In this document: one piece after another, positions 26,437 to 36,680 of the stretch | Layout: each line of letters begins with the position of its first letter | Numbering within the stretch: position 1 is the first letter of the stretch | Origin: Archilochus colubris | Lineage: Eukaryota; Chordata; Aves; Apodiformes; Trochilidae | Assembly: GCA_023079485.1 (NCBI GenBank) | Contig: CM041083.1 | Location: 62,749,810-62,813,809 of the forward strand | Length of the DNA: 64,000 nt | Reading direction: 5' to 3' | Notes under the pieces: model-generated | Told to the model about the DNA's origin: nothing | Seen by the model: only the letters and a program-made list of their open reading frames with translations | Database searches by the model: none | Translations under genes and position numbers: made by a program

Positions 26437-27541
26437 GTGAGTGTGTCCTGGCAATTAGGCACCGCAGTGATAAAACTCACCCAGATTTCTATTAAGACAT
26501 CTAAACCCAGTCGACAACATCCATTTCTTCCATGTCCTAAGGACAGACCATCTCCTGATCCATCAGCACAGCTCCACTCTTAAAAACCTACTAAATCTAA
26601 AACTCCTCTAACCCTTGAAAAAACTCGCTGTCACATCCCACAGCCACCCAAGCAGTGTCACTGCTCTCTCGTATGCCTTTGCCAGGTGGAAGATTTGTTT
26701 CATGAAAGGGAGATTCATTTCTTTGCCTGTTTGTGCTGTAGTAGACAGAGCCCTCCTATACACTTTAAATCTTTTCTGTCAGACACTTTAAAACCATGGC
26801 CTTCTAACATTGCAAAAGTGGTAGGAGAGTAGATATTACTTAATGGAGCCCCAAATGTGTATAGTACTTTTAGAAGTGTCCTGCCCCAGCAACCTTGCAA
26901 CTGAGTTCAGACAGATACCAGGAAAGTCAGAGATATATGCTGAAACTGGAAGGATGCCAAACAAGATGGAAGTCCTGCTGAATTTAATGGCAAAATGAAA
27001 CAGTGGATGTTGCAAATACAAGGCTGAAACCACACCCTTTTGTAGGAGCAGAGGACAAGAGAGCTTTCCCTACCTATACCTCTGCACCCATTGGTACAGT
27101 TGTAAACATGGGGAGTGGCTCTACTCCTTGCTATCCCTCTACTACATTGGATAAATCCTATCCATAAAAACTAGTGCTGAGGGAGTGAAAGCAGTGAAGC
27201 ACTCACGTATGCCTCTTGTTCTCTACTCTAAGGTGTTTCTGACAGACTTCACCTTTTGATCTTGCCCTCACTAAAAAGAATTATCTTTGTGAAGTCAGAA
27301 ATGTGGGCTTTGGGAAGCCAGCACTCCTGGGAGACAGAGAGCAGAGTGGGCCCCAGGGCTGCACATCCAGAATTTCAGAAATGTTGTTAGAAGTGCAGCA
27401 TGCCGGGCAAAGAGCCTGTCAGTAACCAAGTGTTACTCTCAGAGCTTGCAAAAAGCTTTTTTGCTTTGAGCAGTTTGCATTGTTCTTGCCTCACTGTTCC
27501 CCAGAGATGCCTGCCCAATGATGCATCTTTCCCTCCAACAG
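26437..27541 (+). other. IQSEC3: IQSEC3 intron
   Basis: The intron runs gtgagt to ctccaacag. No feature is recognised inside it. Confidence 0.88.
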
Positions 27542-27641
27542 ATCCTCAAGCTTTGCCCCAAGAAGAAAAGCTCCTCAACGTACACATTTTGCAAGTCGGT
27601 GGGCTTGCTAGGGATGCAGTTCCATCTCTTTGAGAATGAAT
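27542..27641 (+). CDS. IQSEC3: IQSEC3 exon: PH domain, middle
   Basis: The exon is 100 bases, ccaacag|atcctc to gaat|gtaagt. It encodes [20 protein letters not shown] and then [13 protein letters not shown](Y). The basic [10 protein letters not shown] loop and the FHLFENE strand continue the PH fold. Both splice junctions keep the frame. Confidence 0.97.
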
Positions 27642-29670
27642 GTAAGTCCATTGCTCCTTGGTTGCCTGGAGGGGTTTGGCAGGGAAAAGAAAGGGGGCTG
27701 TGTGACTCAGTTTTAAGTTTGCTTCAGGACATTCCATCAGGGTTAAAAGTGGAGGAGAGAAAAACTGAGGACTGGTGCTGAGGAGACCACTGGGCAGATA
27801 AGGTGTGATAAGAGGGTCCTTTTACCCCTTTCTAGATTTGAGCACCTGAAGGAAGGCTGAACTTAAGCTCATTCAAGGGTCTGGCTAGTCATGGTGGCAG
27901 ACAGAGCACTAGTGGGGAGGAATGGGGGAATCAGTCCCCAGATATATCTCACTGAGCTCTAAGGAGCCAACTATAGGTGCAGAACCTCGTTGGCAAGACT
28001 TCTGCTGCCAGCTTTAGCCCCTCTCCTCTCATGCCCAAAGTCACAACTCCCACCTCTACCTTAGACACTGATAAAGGCTCAGGTGCTGCTGCCATCTCCC
28101 TGCACTCTGCCACACTGTGCCTTGCTGAAAGCTTCCCAAGACAGAAGCAGAGCCCTTGGAACAGCACCCACTGAAGCATGGCAAGAGGCCATCCCTCACC
28201 AGACTGACCTTGATGATCTGGGAATAAAGCTATGATATGTCATGACCAAGGCTGGTTGTGTTGTGGAGGAGTTCCAGAAACAGGCAGGCTTCCTGGTGCA
28301 GGCAGAGAGGCTTCACACCAGTCCCAGGAAAGCATGGCTGGTAGCAACTGGGGTTTTTGTGAGCACCTGCAGAATATGCTGCAAGGAAGGAGGACTGTAG
28401 CAGCACTGCTCTACTAAGTATTTTACATCCTCCCTCTATTGGCAGCATGAGTCACTCTTTCAATACCCTACCCTCTGCAACATGCTGAGGCTTGCACATC
28501 CCTATATGTACAAAAGAATCATTCATAATTGAGCATCCCCAGGAGGTACCATCAGAGCTGTGATCAGCTTTCAGGGGTATCATGATTATTCCAGGAGTGC
28601 CCAAGGGTCCTCTGGCAAAGACATCGTATTGTGTATCCCCTGCAGAGACAGAAAAGGGGGTGTCCTAAAGAGCTTGTGATCTAAACAGATGAGACAGACA
28701 CAGGGTGCAAAAGGGGGCCTGGGACACAAATGGGGAGAGCTGAGGGCTGCCAGTAAATAATAGGTTGCTCTTTTGTCTTGTTTGCTAAAGACTGATAAAG
28801 GAACAGAGTGGGGAAGGCAGGCAGATGCAGCAGCAGTGGAGGAGAAGAGAAAGCAGAACAGGGGAAGAGAGAAATTAAATGTAGATAAAGGTGAAAGAGA
28901 AGGAGAAAAAAGACTGAGAAAAAGATAAAGATCAGTCATGTGTAGCAAGTTCTCTGCATACTCTCATTCTGCTGCTTCTGTTGGCTGAATTGCCAGGTAC
29001 CACCTCCTTGCACCCAACCTGGTCTTTATAGCACAAGCCCTTTTGTAGTGATATTTTCACTCTCTGGGGAGGTCCTTTTATTTACATTCTCATGCATTTT
29101 GCCTGTTGGAGAGTGCAAAGGGGAGGCCTACAAACCCACATCGTTCTTCTTTACCATTCTCTCTGCACAGCACAATATGCTTTCTACCCATGCTGTGCTA
29201 GCACCCCTGCCACGTTCTCTGCTGATGAAAGTAGAGTCCTGCCACTGTGGATGTTAATGGCTGTTCTGGTTTTGAGTCCAGGAGCCAACATCTCCTGATG
29301 CATCTCCCACAGAAGGAAAAAAGATTGTTGGCCTCTCATATATACTGTTTACTCCACAGTCCTCCTACGTGTGTGCTTAGGTTCCTAGAGCCAATGTTGC
29401 ACTAAGTGTATGTAAGAGCTAAAGTGTTCTGGGTTTGGCAGTCCTGTAGTGCTGGAGACTCTTGCCTGCTGATGCATCTTGGCCATTCTGTTCCCTTAGA
29501 GGGCTGCAATGCTGCAGGTTCCTACAGTCTGCAGTATGACAAAGTCAGGGTGTGACAATCCTTTGAACTGATGTTGGAAACTCTCTGTCCTGCAAAAATA
29601 CCAAAGCAGCCAACCACTCCAGCAAGAATGCTTAATATCCCTTTCTTTTGTTGACACACTTTCTTTACAG
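27642..29670 (+). other. IQSEC3: IQSEC3 intron
   Basis: The intron runs gtaagt to tctttacag. A purine-rich patch lies near 28800-28935. No gene or repeat family is recognised. Confidence 0.86.
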
Positions 29671-29832
29671 ATTACCCCCATGGCATCACACTGGTGACTC
29701 CAGTTTCGGGCTCAGAGAAGAAACAGGTACTACACTTCTGTGCTCTGGGTGCTGAGGAAATGCAGAAGTTTGTGGAAGATCTGAAAGAATCAATAGCAGA
29801 AGTGACAGAGCTGGAGCAGATACGAATTGAGT
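29671..29832 (+). CDS. IQSEC3: IQSEC3 exon: PH domain C-terminal helix
   Basis: The exon is 162 bases, tttacag|attacc to attgagt|gtaagg. It encodes (Y)[20 protein letters not shown] and then [20 protein letters not shown] and [13 protein letters not shown](W). The [17 protein letters not shown] stretch is the PH C-terminal helix. Two GT dinucleotides overlap at the donor. Only the second (29833-29834) lets the split codon complete to Trp and continue [10 protein letters not shown] in the next exon, so it was chosen. Confidence 0.95.
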
Positions 29833-30654
29833 GTAAGGGCCTCTAACACAATTCACACTCCCATGCCATCTCATTGCATGTGTCTGCAAGGGACAAAGGG
29901 TAAAGGAAACAGGTTCTTCAGGAACAGGAGGAAAGAAGATCAGCAGCAAAAATCTGCACAGGATTGTTCTTGTATTCACCTATAGGGTGAAAAAGCAGTC
30001 AGGCTCTGTGACTGCCCACCAGCAGGAGAAATGGAGAACTTAACTGCTTTTGATGCTTATGAAACAGGGTGTATGATACAGTGGCCTGGAATAGTGAAGC
30101 TTAGACTGTCAGACCCAGAAGACTCTTCTCCATCCCATATTCTGATTATGCATATATGATCTGTAGATAGCTGGGAAGTACAGAACAGGTCTGATAGCCT
30201 TAGTAGAGTTGTCCTTCACTCCAGGAATATCTAGGGAACAAGCAGTCTATACTATACTGTGTCCCTCTCTGACCTGTCTTACACAGATCAGATGTCCATG
30301 TAGTCTTTGATGGCTTTTCAATATATAAACTTATGTGCAATATATAAACTTATGTGTCAAACTAGCTCAACATCAGTGGTCCCTTCCTGTGCAGCAATAA
30401 CCTATTCTGTATAAATGCAGGTCATACGTAGAAGGTCGTGTGGAAATATACAGGTTCCTGTACATATCACATCCTCTCCAACTTGTTTTGTTTTTTTTCT
30501 CCTTTGTTTGTTACTCCCTCCCTTCATTCTTGACACTTTCTTGTAATTTTCTTGCATTTGTTCTCCTTGCTGACTTCCCACATTGGTCCTTCAATATGCT
30601 GGTGTACTTCCCTCCATTCCTCTCCTCATTAATTGTCATATGTATGTCTTGCAG
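29833..30654 (+). other. IQSEC3: IQSEC3 intron
   Basis: The intron runs gtaagg to tcttgcag. It contains a perfect 19-base tandem duplication at 30319-30356 and a T-rich stretch at about 30480-30550. Confidence 0.88.
30319..30356 (+). repeat. Perfect 19-bp tandem duplication
   Basis: The unit caatatataaacttatgtg occurs twice head to tail (30319-30337 and 30338-30356) with no mismatch, which points to a recent local duplication. Confidence 0.95.
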
Positions 30655-30747
30655 GGGAGCTGGAGAAACAGCAAGGGACAAAGACTCTCTCATTAAGGAC
30701 CAATGGAGCCCAGATGGATCTGCAGTCTAAGCAAGGCTCTCCAACAA
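30655..30747 (+). CDS. IQSEC3: IQSEC3 exon: post-PH linker
   Basis: The exon is 93 bases, tcttgcag|gggagc to aacaa|gtaaga. It encodes (W)[19 protein letters not shown] and then [11 protein letters not shown]. This joins the PH domain to the C-terminal tail and resembles the mammalian GTKTLS...QSKQGSPT stretch. The frame also stays open past the donor to a stop at 30906-30908, giving a hydrophobic segment and a polybasic tail (see findings). Confidence 0.95.
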
Positions 30748-31425
30748 GTAAGAGGACATCCAACTTCTCTTGGTCAATCAGTGTTGCCTTTGCAAGTGTG
30801 TTCTTATTAATTCCTGTGATAATAACTGCAAGAGAGAAAAAAAGAAAAGAAAAGAAAAAAAAAATCGGCTTTGCATCTTTTAGCCTTGAGCAAATAGGGG
30901 AAATATGAGGACATATGCATCTCCAGATACCCTAGAAAAGCCATTAAGTCTCATTACCCAGACTGTAGCTATAGCATCTGGCAAGGGGATGTTACTGGTG
31001 GAAAAAAGGCAACTTCTGGAGAATCTGGCCCACTTTTTCTTGCCTGATCTGATGCTACACAATAACTGCACTATCATCTTCCTCCAGCCTCTTCACCTAT
31101 ACCTTGGACCAGCCTGTGTAGCAAAGGCTTTGTGTCCATTCATGGCTTGGCTTGTATGCCAGCAAAAATCAAGTGCAGAGGTGAGTGGATGCCAATTCAC
31201 CAGAATGTAACTGAGCTCAAGACCTAAGAACAGGACCCCAAAGGTGTCTCCCCCTAACCCACTAAGCAGCTATCAGGTTGCAAGGGAGTCTGGAATTGTT
31301 CTTGCAGTAAGGGGTCTTATTTGTACCTGTACCTCTCCCTCTAGCTTTCCAGTACAGAGTATGAGGGCTAGCTCTTGACTAGAGATGCAGGCCTCCGGAT
31401 TGAGATCTTTTGTTTTATTTCAAAG
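30748..31425 (+). other. IQSEC3: IQSEC3 intron with retained-frame segment
   Basis: The intron runs gtaaga to tttcaaag. The first 160 bases are open in the exon frame. An A-rich run (about 30836-30862) encodes the lysine-rich part of that frame. Confidence 0.85.
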
Positions 31426-31469
31426 GCAAGAAGGATTTGGGGGAGAAGGTCTCGGACAGCACAGTGGAG
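31426..31469 (+). CDS. IQSEC3: IQSEC3 small exon (44 bp)
   Basis: This small exon runs tttcaaag|gcaag to gtggag|gtaagt. It encodes (S)KKDLGEKVSDSTVE and needs the phase-1 end of the preceding exon. Its last residues (STVE) join VSIHNRLQT of the next exon, which matches the mammalian [13 protein letters not shown] wording and validates the call. The first half differs from mammals, as is usual for this linker. Confidence 0.92.
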
Positions 31470-33666
31470 GTAAGTAGAGTGCAGAGCAGCTGAGGTAAGT
31501 AATTCTCTCTCACTTCAGCTCTTCTCACATTCTCTGTTGTTTCTTTTCTCAGGTTTTAATCAATGCCTCCCCAGCCAGACTGACAATTTTACCAATTTCC
31601 AGAGATACAATTAAAAGTTACTGCTAGGACGGGTAATACAACTTTCAAATCCAAACTAAACTTCAAAGCATTTTCAATCCTTTTTTATAACTGTAACATC
31701 CCTCATGGACCAAGCTCCCAAACGCTGTAGACTAACCCACCCCACTGCTTACGGGGAGACGGAGAACCCCACTAAAGACTTCCCTGACATGCTAACTCCA
31801 TGCAGCATCACATGCAAATTCCTCGCAGTCCAGCTTCCCTGCACAATCTCTGCAGCTCTGTCTCTCCACCCCCACTTGGAGGGGTTAAAGCATGGCCTTT
31901 GTGTACTGGAGACTTTCCCTAGAGCTTCACCTTCCTAGGTAGGGAGCTTGGCTGTCCTGTGTACATCTGTCTTTGCAGGGATGTCTAGCATCCAGTGGGT
32001 TGCCTGTTTCTTCACAGACACCCATACTCCCACTGCCTGTGAGGAAACAGGAAAATGAGATCTTCACACTGAAAAGCTTATCTACTACTTCCTACTCTCT
32101 CCCTGTCTGGAATATGTCTATTGTTCTGAATTTACCCTTTTCTGAAGTAGTTCTTTCCTCTCTTGTCACATTATATTTACTTGAAGAGTTCAGCTTCTCT
32201 GCTTCCTTTCCCTGAAGAGCACCTCATACCCCTGCAGACACCCCCTTTCTGGGGAAGGTGCCTCTCCCAGCCAGTTCCTGTTCCTGTTGGGAGGAGTGTT
32301 TCCTTGTGGAGAATTACTTCCTTGTATCCTAATGTCATTAGTACTTCATGGCCCAGCAACCAGTTTTTCCTAGGGGATGTTACACTGTCTGAAAAAATAC
32401 TGATGCAAAAATCTTTCCTGCTGTGCAGTGAGTGTAAGCAACCCCCATGCTTGAGTAGGGACAGACTTTTCATCCTTGTCTCATCATGGTGGGAAGTTTG
32501 GCCACTCCACAGTTTCTCAATTGCTGGCACTGCTGCCCAACATGCCAGACCATCAGGACTGGTGTCCCACTGTCCCATCTACCCATCTGTACCCCTGCCT
32601 AACTGGAAGTGCCATGACAATTTGTAAGCACTTTTTCCTACCCAGGGTATGTCACTTGACTGACATTCTGTTTTGAACTGGCAACTTTGCTCTGGTTTGG
32701 GGTCTCCATTATCCCATATCCTCACCAGGAGGAACTGCAACTTCATCCATTATTCAGGAAGCACCATTTTCCTGCTGTGCTGCCTCCCTCTAGGGACATC
32801 CATTCCAGGCCAGCTTCTCCTTTTCAAACTGGACTCAGTGAGCTCCCTTATTTGATTCCATTATCAGCATCTCTCTGTGGGGACCCTTGTGACCTCCTGC
32901 TTCCCTTCCCCCTTTCAGCTTCCCAAGCAATACTCTGCCAGCAGAGGAACATTACCGTTTCTTTGAGATTATCTAATCTGCTGCCATTTCATCATGAATT
33001 TCTTTTATCATTGTATGAGCTAGATGGGCATTTTTTCTTTCTTTTTTCTTTCTTTGAAAATCATTTCCTTTCACTGACAAACCATCAAATGGATCAGAGG
33101 GAGCTGCCTTTTGCAAGAGTATGTCAGATTTCTGCTTTTTCCTTTGTAAACAGATTAGCCAGTCATGTGGCGTGCCTTCCTCCTCAGAAAGGCAGGGAGC
33201 TGGGAAAGGCTTGAGTTTCTCTGTCTCTCTCTGTCTCAGATTCAGCGACCGTCATTTTGCTGAAGCACACAACCTCGATTATCTGAAACTTTGCTGTCTG
33301 GTTCCCCTCTCCCTCATGCTGGTGGGGACCAGGGCATGACCTCCGAGGTCTGTTCACAACCATGAAAATTCACGGAGGCTTCCACATGTAGAGCTGGCTT
33401 GCGTTCCCCGTGCCATTTTGATAATTAAAGATGCACTCCATTTGGGAATGCATCTTGGACGTGATGGAAAGGACAGGGGCACTTAGGCCTGGATGGGGAA
33501 GACGGGGCTACTGAGGGGGGCTTTTCAGCCAGGAGTGTTACCTATTCTTTTTTATTTTTATGCAGTGGGAGAGGGTTTCGTGCATGTGAGGGGTCAGGGC
33601 AGCCAGTAGCAGCAGATGGGATGAGTCTTGTAACATTTAATGCTTCTTTGGCTGTTTCTAAACTAG
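31470..33666 (+). other. IQSEC3: IQSEC3 last intron
   Basis: The intron runs gtaagt to aactag. Most of it is featureless and T/C-rich. The last 450 bases include a CpG-bearing block (about 33240-33520) with a perfect inverted repeat at 33428-33456, annotated separately. An open frame at 32687-33214 has no family resemblance. Confidence 0.85.
33428..33456 (+). other. Perfect inverted repeat (hairpin)
   Basis: The arms AAGATGCA (33428-33435) and TGCATCTT (33449-33456) are exact reverse complements around a 13-base loop. Inside the loop, TCC and GGA can pair three more bases. It lies in a stretch with more CpG than the surrounding intron. No known RNA family is recognised. Confidence 0.7.
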
Positions 33667-34104
33667 GTGTCAATTCACAACAGGCTTCAAACGTACCAGC
33701 ACAACTCCGCCCTGGGGCCCGAGAGTGGAATGCAGCCCAGCACGCGTCTTAACGTGCCACGGGAGCGGCTGGAGACAGCACTCATGCCCTCGCACCCCGC
33801 CTCGGCGGGGACACTTGTACAGTGCCAGCAGATTGTCAAAGTCATTGTCTTGGACAAGCCGTGCCTGGCTCGGATGGAGCCGGCGCTCAACCAGACTCTG
33901 ACGCGCTACGTCACCTCCGACTCCTGCACCTCCACCCCATGGCGCAGTATGGGCAGCGGGCTCCCCGGGACCCCCATGAAGCTGGTCCATCAGCCCCCCC
34001 TTCCCCCTCCTCCGCCTCCCTACAACCACCCCCACCAGTACTGCCCCCCCAGCTCCCTGCTTCAGAGGCGCAGGTACTCCAGTGGCTCGCGCAGCCTCGT
34101 GTAA
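33667..34104 (+). CDS. IQSEC3: IQSEC3 terminal coding exon
   Basis: The exon encodes 145 residues plus a taa stop, after acceptor aactag. It starts [20 protein letters not shown]. It contains the conserved [20 protein letters not shown] segment, then [10 protein letters not shown], a proline-rich block ([21 protein letters not shown]) and a C-terminus ending SSGSRSLV. The last three residues (S-L-V) fit a class I PDZ ligand, consistent with reported PDZ-scaffold binding of IQSEC3. GC and CpG content rise sharply over the exon, as in many avian terminal exons. The eleven exons total 2649 bases, divisible by three, with no internal stop. Confidence 0.98.
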   Translation: MSIHNRLQTYQHNSALGPESGMQPSTRLNVPRERLETALMPSHPASAGTLVQCQQIVKVIVLDKPCLARMEPALNQTLTRYVTSDSCTSTPWRSMGSGLPGTPMKLVHQPPLPPPPPPYNHPHQYCPPSSLLQRRRYSSGSRSLV

Positions 34105-36680
34105 GCCACACCACCAGCACCAAAACAGCACAGACTTCCCCGCTTCCCATCCCACTGCCTCCTGGGGTCCCTTTCTGCCTACAGAGATCTAGTTTGTGAT
34201 TTATTTTTTAGTAAAAGAAGAAAGGAAAAAAAAAAAAAAGAAAAAAAAAGAAAAAAAAGCTGACTGACCTAACTCTTACCCCTCAAGATGATGTTAGATG
34301 AGGAGCCATCTGTAGAAACTACCAACCTACACGCTCACACATCCTCACATGCTGCCAGCCCAGCTGGCCTCCCGTGGTCCTGCTGTCCCCATGTAGCATT
34401 TTGCTGCCCTGTCCTGAGAGGCTTGATGACCTGCTGCTTACTAGGCACTGTGTCTTCCGTTTGCTACTCCTCAACCTCCTGCCCTGCCTTGCATTTACCT
34501 GGCCATAGCTTTGTACCCATCCCAAAACTTCGCCAGCCTCAGAGAGAAACGGACTCACCCTTGCCAAGGACTGACCTTGGGGCACTCCTGGGGGTGGAGT
34601 TCCCCCTGCCATCACTGCTGCTGCCTGCTAACCTGGAACTGAGAACCTGTACCACTTGCTGTGCTTTCTCCTCATCGGTCTTCAAATATTATCTCCTTGC
34701 AGCAGCCAGATCCAAGCGAGGGAGCGCAGGAGTGAAAGAGAGCTTGAGAGGAGGAGAGACTGCCCTGAACTGCAGTACAAAGCAAAGATGACCTCACTCT
34801 GAACACCAAAACTCACTCTGTTGTTATATTGGAGCATTGTACCAGAGACCTCTGCTGAGACCTAGCAGACCTCATCACATGTAAATACACCTGTATGGTA
34901 GCGTATGTATGGCGCATGCTTACTAAAGGAAACACCAAGCAGTTCTGAGGGAGAAGGAAGGGATTAAGTCCAGGGATCTTCCTGGAATGGATGAATATTT
35001 TTCCAAAGAAATGGCACCAAGAGGTGCCCTCCCACCTCAACACACGCATACACAAAGATTGTCTTCTCTAGCATAAAACACACACACCTCTGCTGCCCTC
35101 CTTCTAGCTGGCTTTGTCTTTCCTGCCGCCTGCCTTTTTGTATTCTGAAAGCAAAGCCAAGCGTTATGTTCACCTTCTGCGGTGGATGATTCCTTCACTT
35201 GGGCTCTTCCTCCTGTGTTAGATTGAGTAGGCTTTTTTGAGACCACCCATGTGTGGTCCCATCTGTATCTCTTGCCTGGCTATACTTTTGCTTCTGTTAG
35301 CCTTTCCTATAGGACAGCTGCCCAGATACCAGGCTCCAAGCCTCTTCTCCTCTCTCCTTCCCTATCTCAGCTTCAAAGTGAGGGGCGGGGAAGATCCTGA
35401 GATAGAGTTGACAGCTCTGCTCTTCTGCTTTATTGGGGACATTGATGTGAAGGAAGACAGCATTAAAAATGGGTATATATTTGGATATATTTTTAGGAAA
35501 AAAAATCTCTTGGAGCGGTAGGCAGGAGAAGGCATTAATTAGCTTAAAGTCTTTGGTCCCACTCATTCACTCAATCTCCCTTCAAGTCCTAGGAAGATCA
35601 ACTTCAGGGTTTTAAAATAGGACAGAATGCCTTCAGGGCCTTTAACTTTTATTTTATTTAAGAGGGAAAGAAAACTATGTTTTTCACTCCTATGCGAGGC
35701 TGACACATGAGCACTGGGTGCTGATGATACAGCCATTGGGTAAGGAGTGAGCGGCGTTGTTGGAAGTGGAAGGAATATTCAGAGTATCAGGTGCAGTGAA
35801 GACAGATGCAGGAAACTTTTTTTTTTACCTTATGAGGTAAAAGCCAAACAGCAATTTCCTTAGGGAGATTATGCCAGTGTGCTCATCTCTGAGGCTATTG
35901 CTGGTGACAAAAACCATAGCGCATCAGGGACTGGCTCCTCGCGGTGTTCTGTGGATATCTGCTGGCTGTGCTGAAATGTTCAGATGAAAGTGTTCACATA
36001 TTCAACTCAGCTGGGGTTAGGGAAATCATACAAGGGTGGGGTGAAGCCCTCCATGATAGGAGCCTGCTTGCAACCCATGTACCAACAGGTCTAAGTCATT
36101 TGTGTAGCTGTCTGGAGTAGGGCACTAGGTTGCTGCTTTTGTACACAACAGCAGATGACCAGGAGCCAAGAGGGACAGCCTCAGGGAGGACTGTGGAAGC
36201 AGAACACAGAAAAGAGTGTAAGAAAACCCTGAATAGAAGCCCAGTCTCCCTCCAGACTAGAGAAGCTTTGTTCTAGCCAGCCCCCTAGGGCAGCAAGGAT
36301 GCTGCACATCTCAAAGCTGGGCCCCAGGAGAGGTTCTCACCCCCAGCCAGGACTCAGCATTGCACCCTTCAGCCAGCTGTGAGGCACAGCTGCTCTGATC
36401 TGCTGCTACCTCCCTCCAGGGGGACACTCTGCCACCTTACTGCAGCCAGGATCTCATCCAATTTGTCCTTAGCTTCCTAGGAAAGCATATGTGTGGCATC
36501 TGCCATTGTCTGGTAAATGTAGTGTGTATAGTTGGTATCCAGGGGCCACTGGCACTGCCCTCCCTTTTCAGTGGTTACTTCACTGAGTGGGATGGCAGTA
36601 CCTGTTTGTTTTTTCCCAGAGTGCAGTGAGGCACTGAAGGTCTCTCTCTGTGTTAAAATAAATAAATTAGATTTTACTTG
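34105..36680 (+). other. IQSEC3: IQSEC3 3' untranslated region (inferred)
   Basis: This runs from the stop to just after the first canonical poly(A) signals I find on the + strand. It includes an A-rich run (about 34212-34258) that could prime oligo-dT internally and mimic a poly(A) end. An ATTAAA variant lies at 35462-35467. The end is inferred only. Confidence 0.6.
36657..36666 (+). promoter_or_regulatory. IQSEC3: Candidate poly(A) signals of IQSEC3 (AATAAA x2)
   Basis: Two overlapping AATAAA hexamers (36657-36662 and 36661-36666) are the first canonical ones downstream of the IQSEC3 stop on this strand. Position alone suggests use; transcript ends would settle it. Confidence 0.5.

Noticed and set aside
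34212..34258. A-rich run just after the IQSEC3 stop as the poly(A) site or a processed pseudogene tail
   Set aside because: There is no AATAAA upstream within the 3'UTR, no target-site duplication is seen, and the run is genomic A with G interruptions. It is better read as simple sequence.
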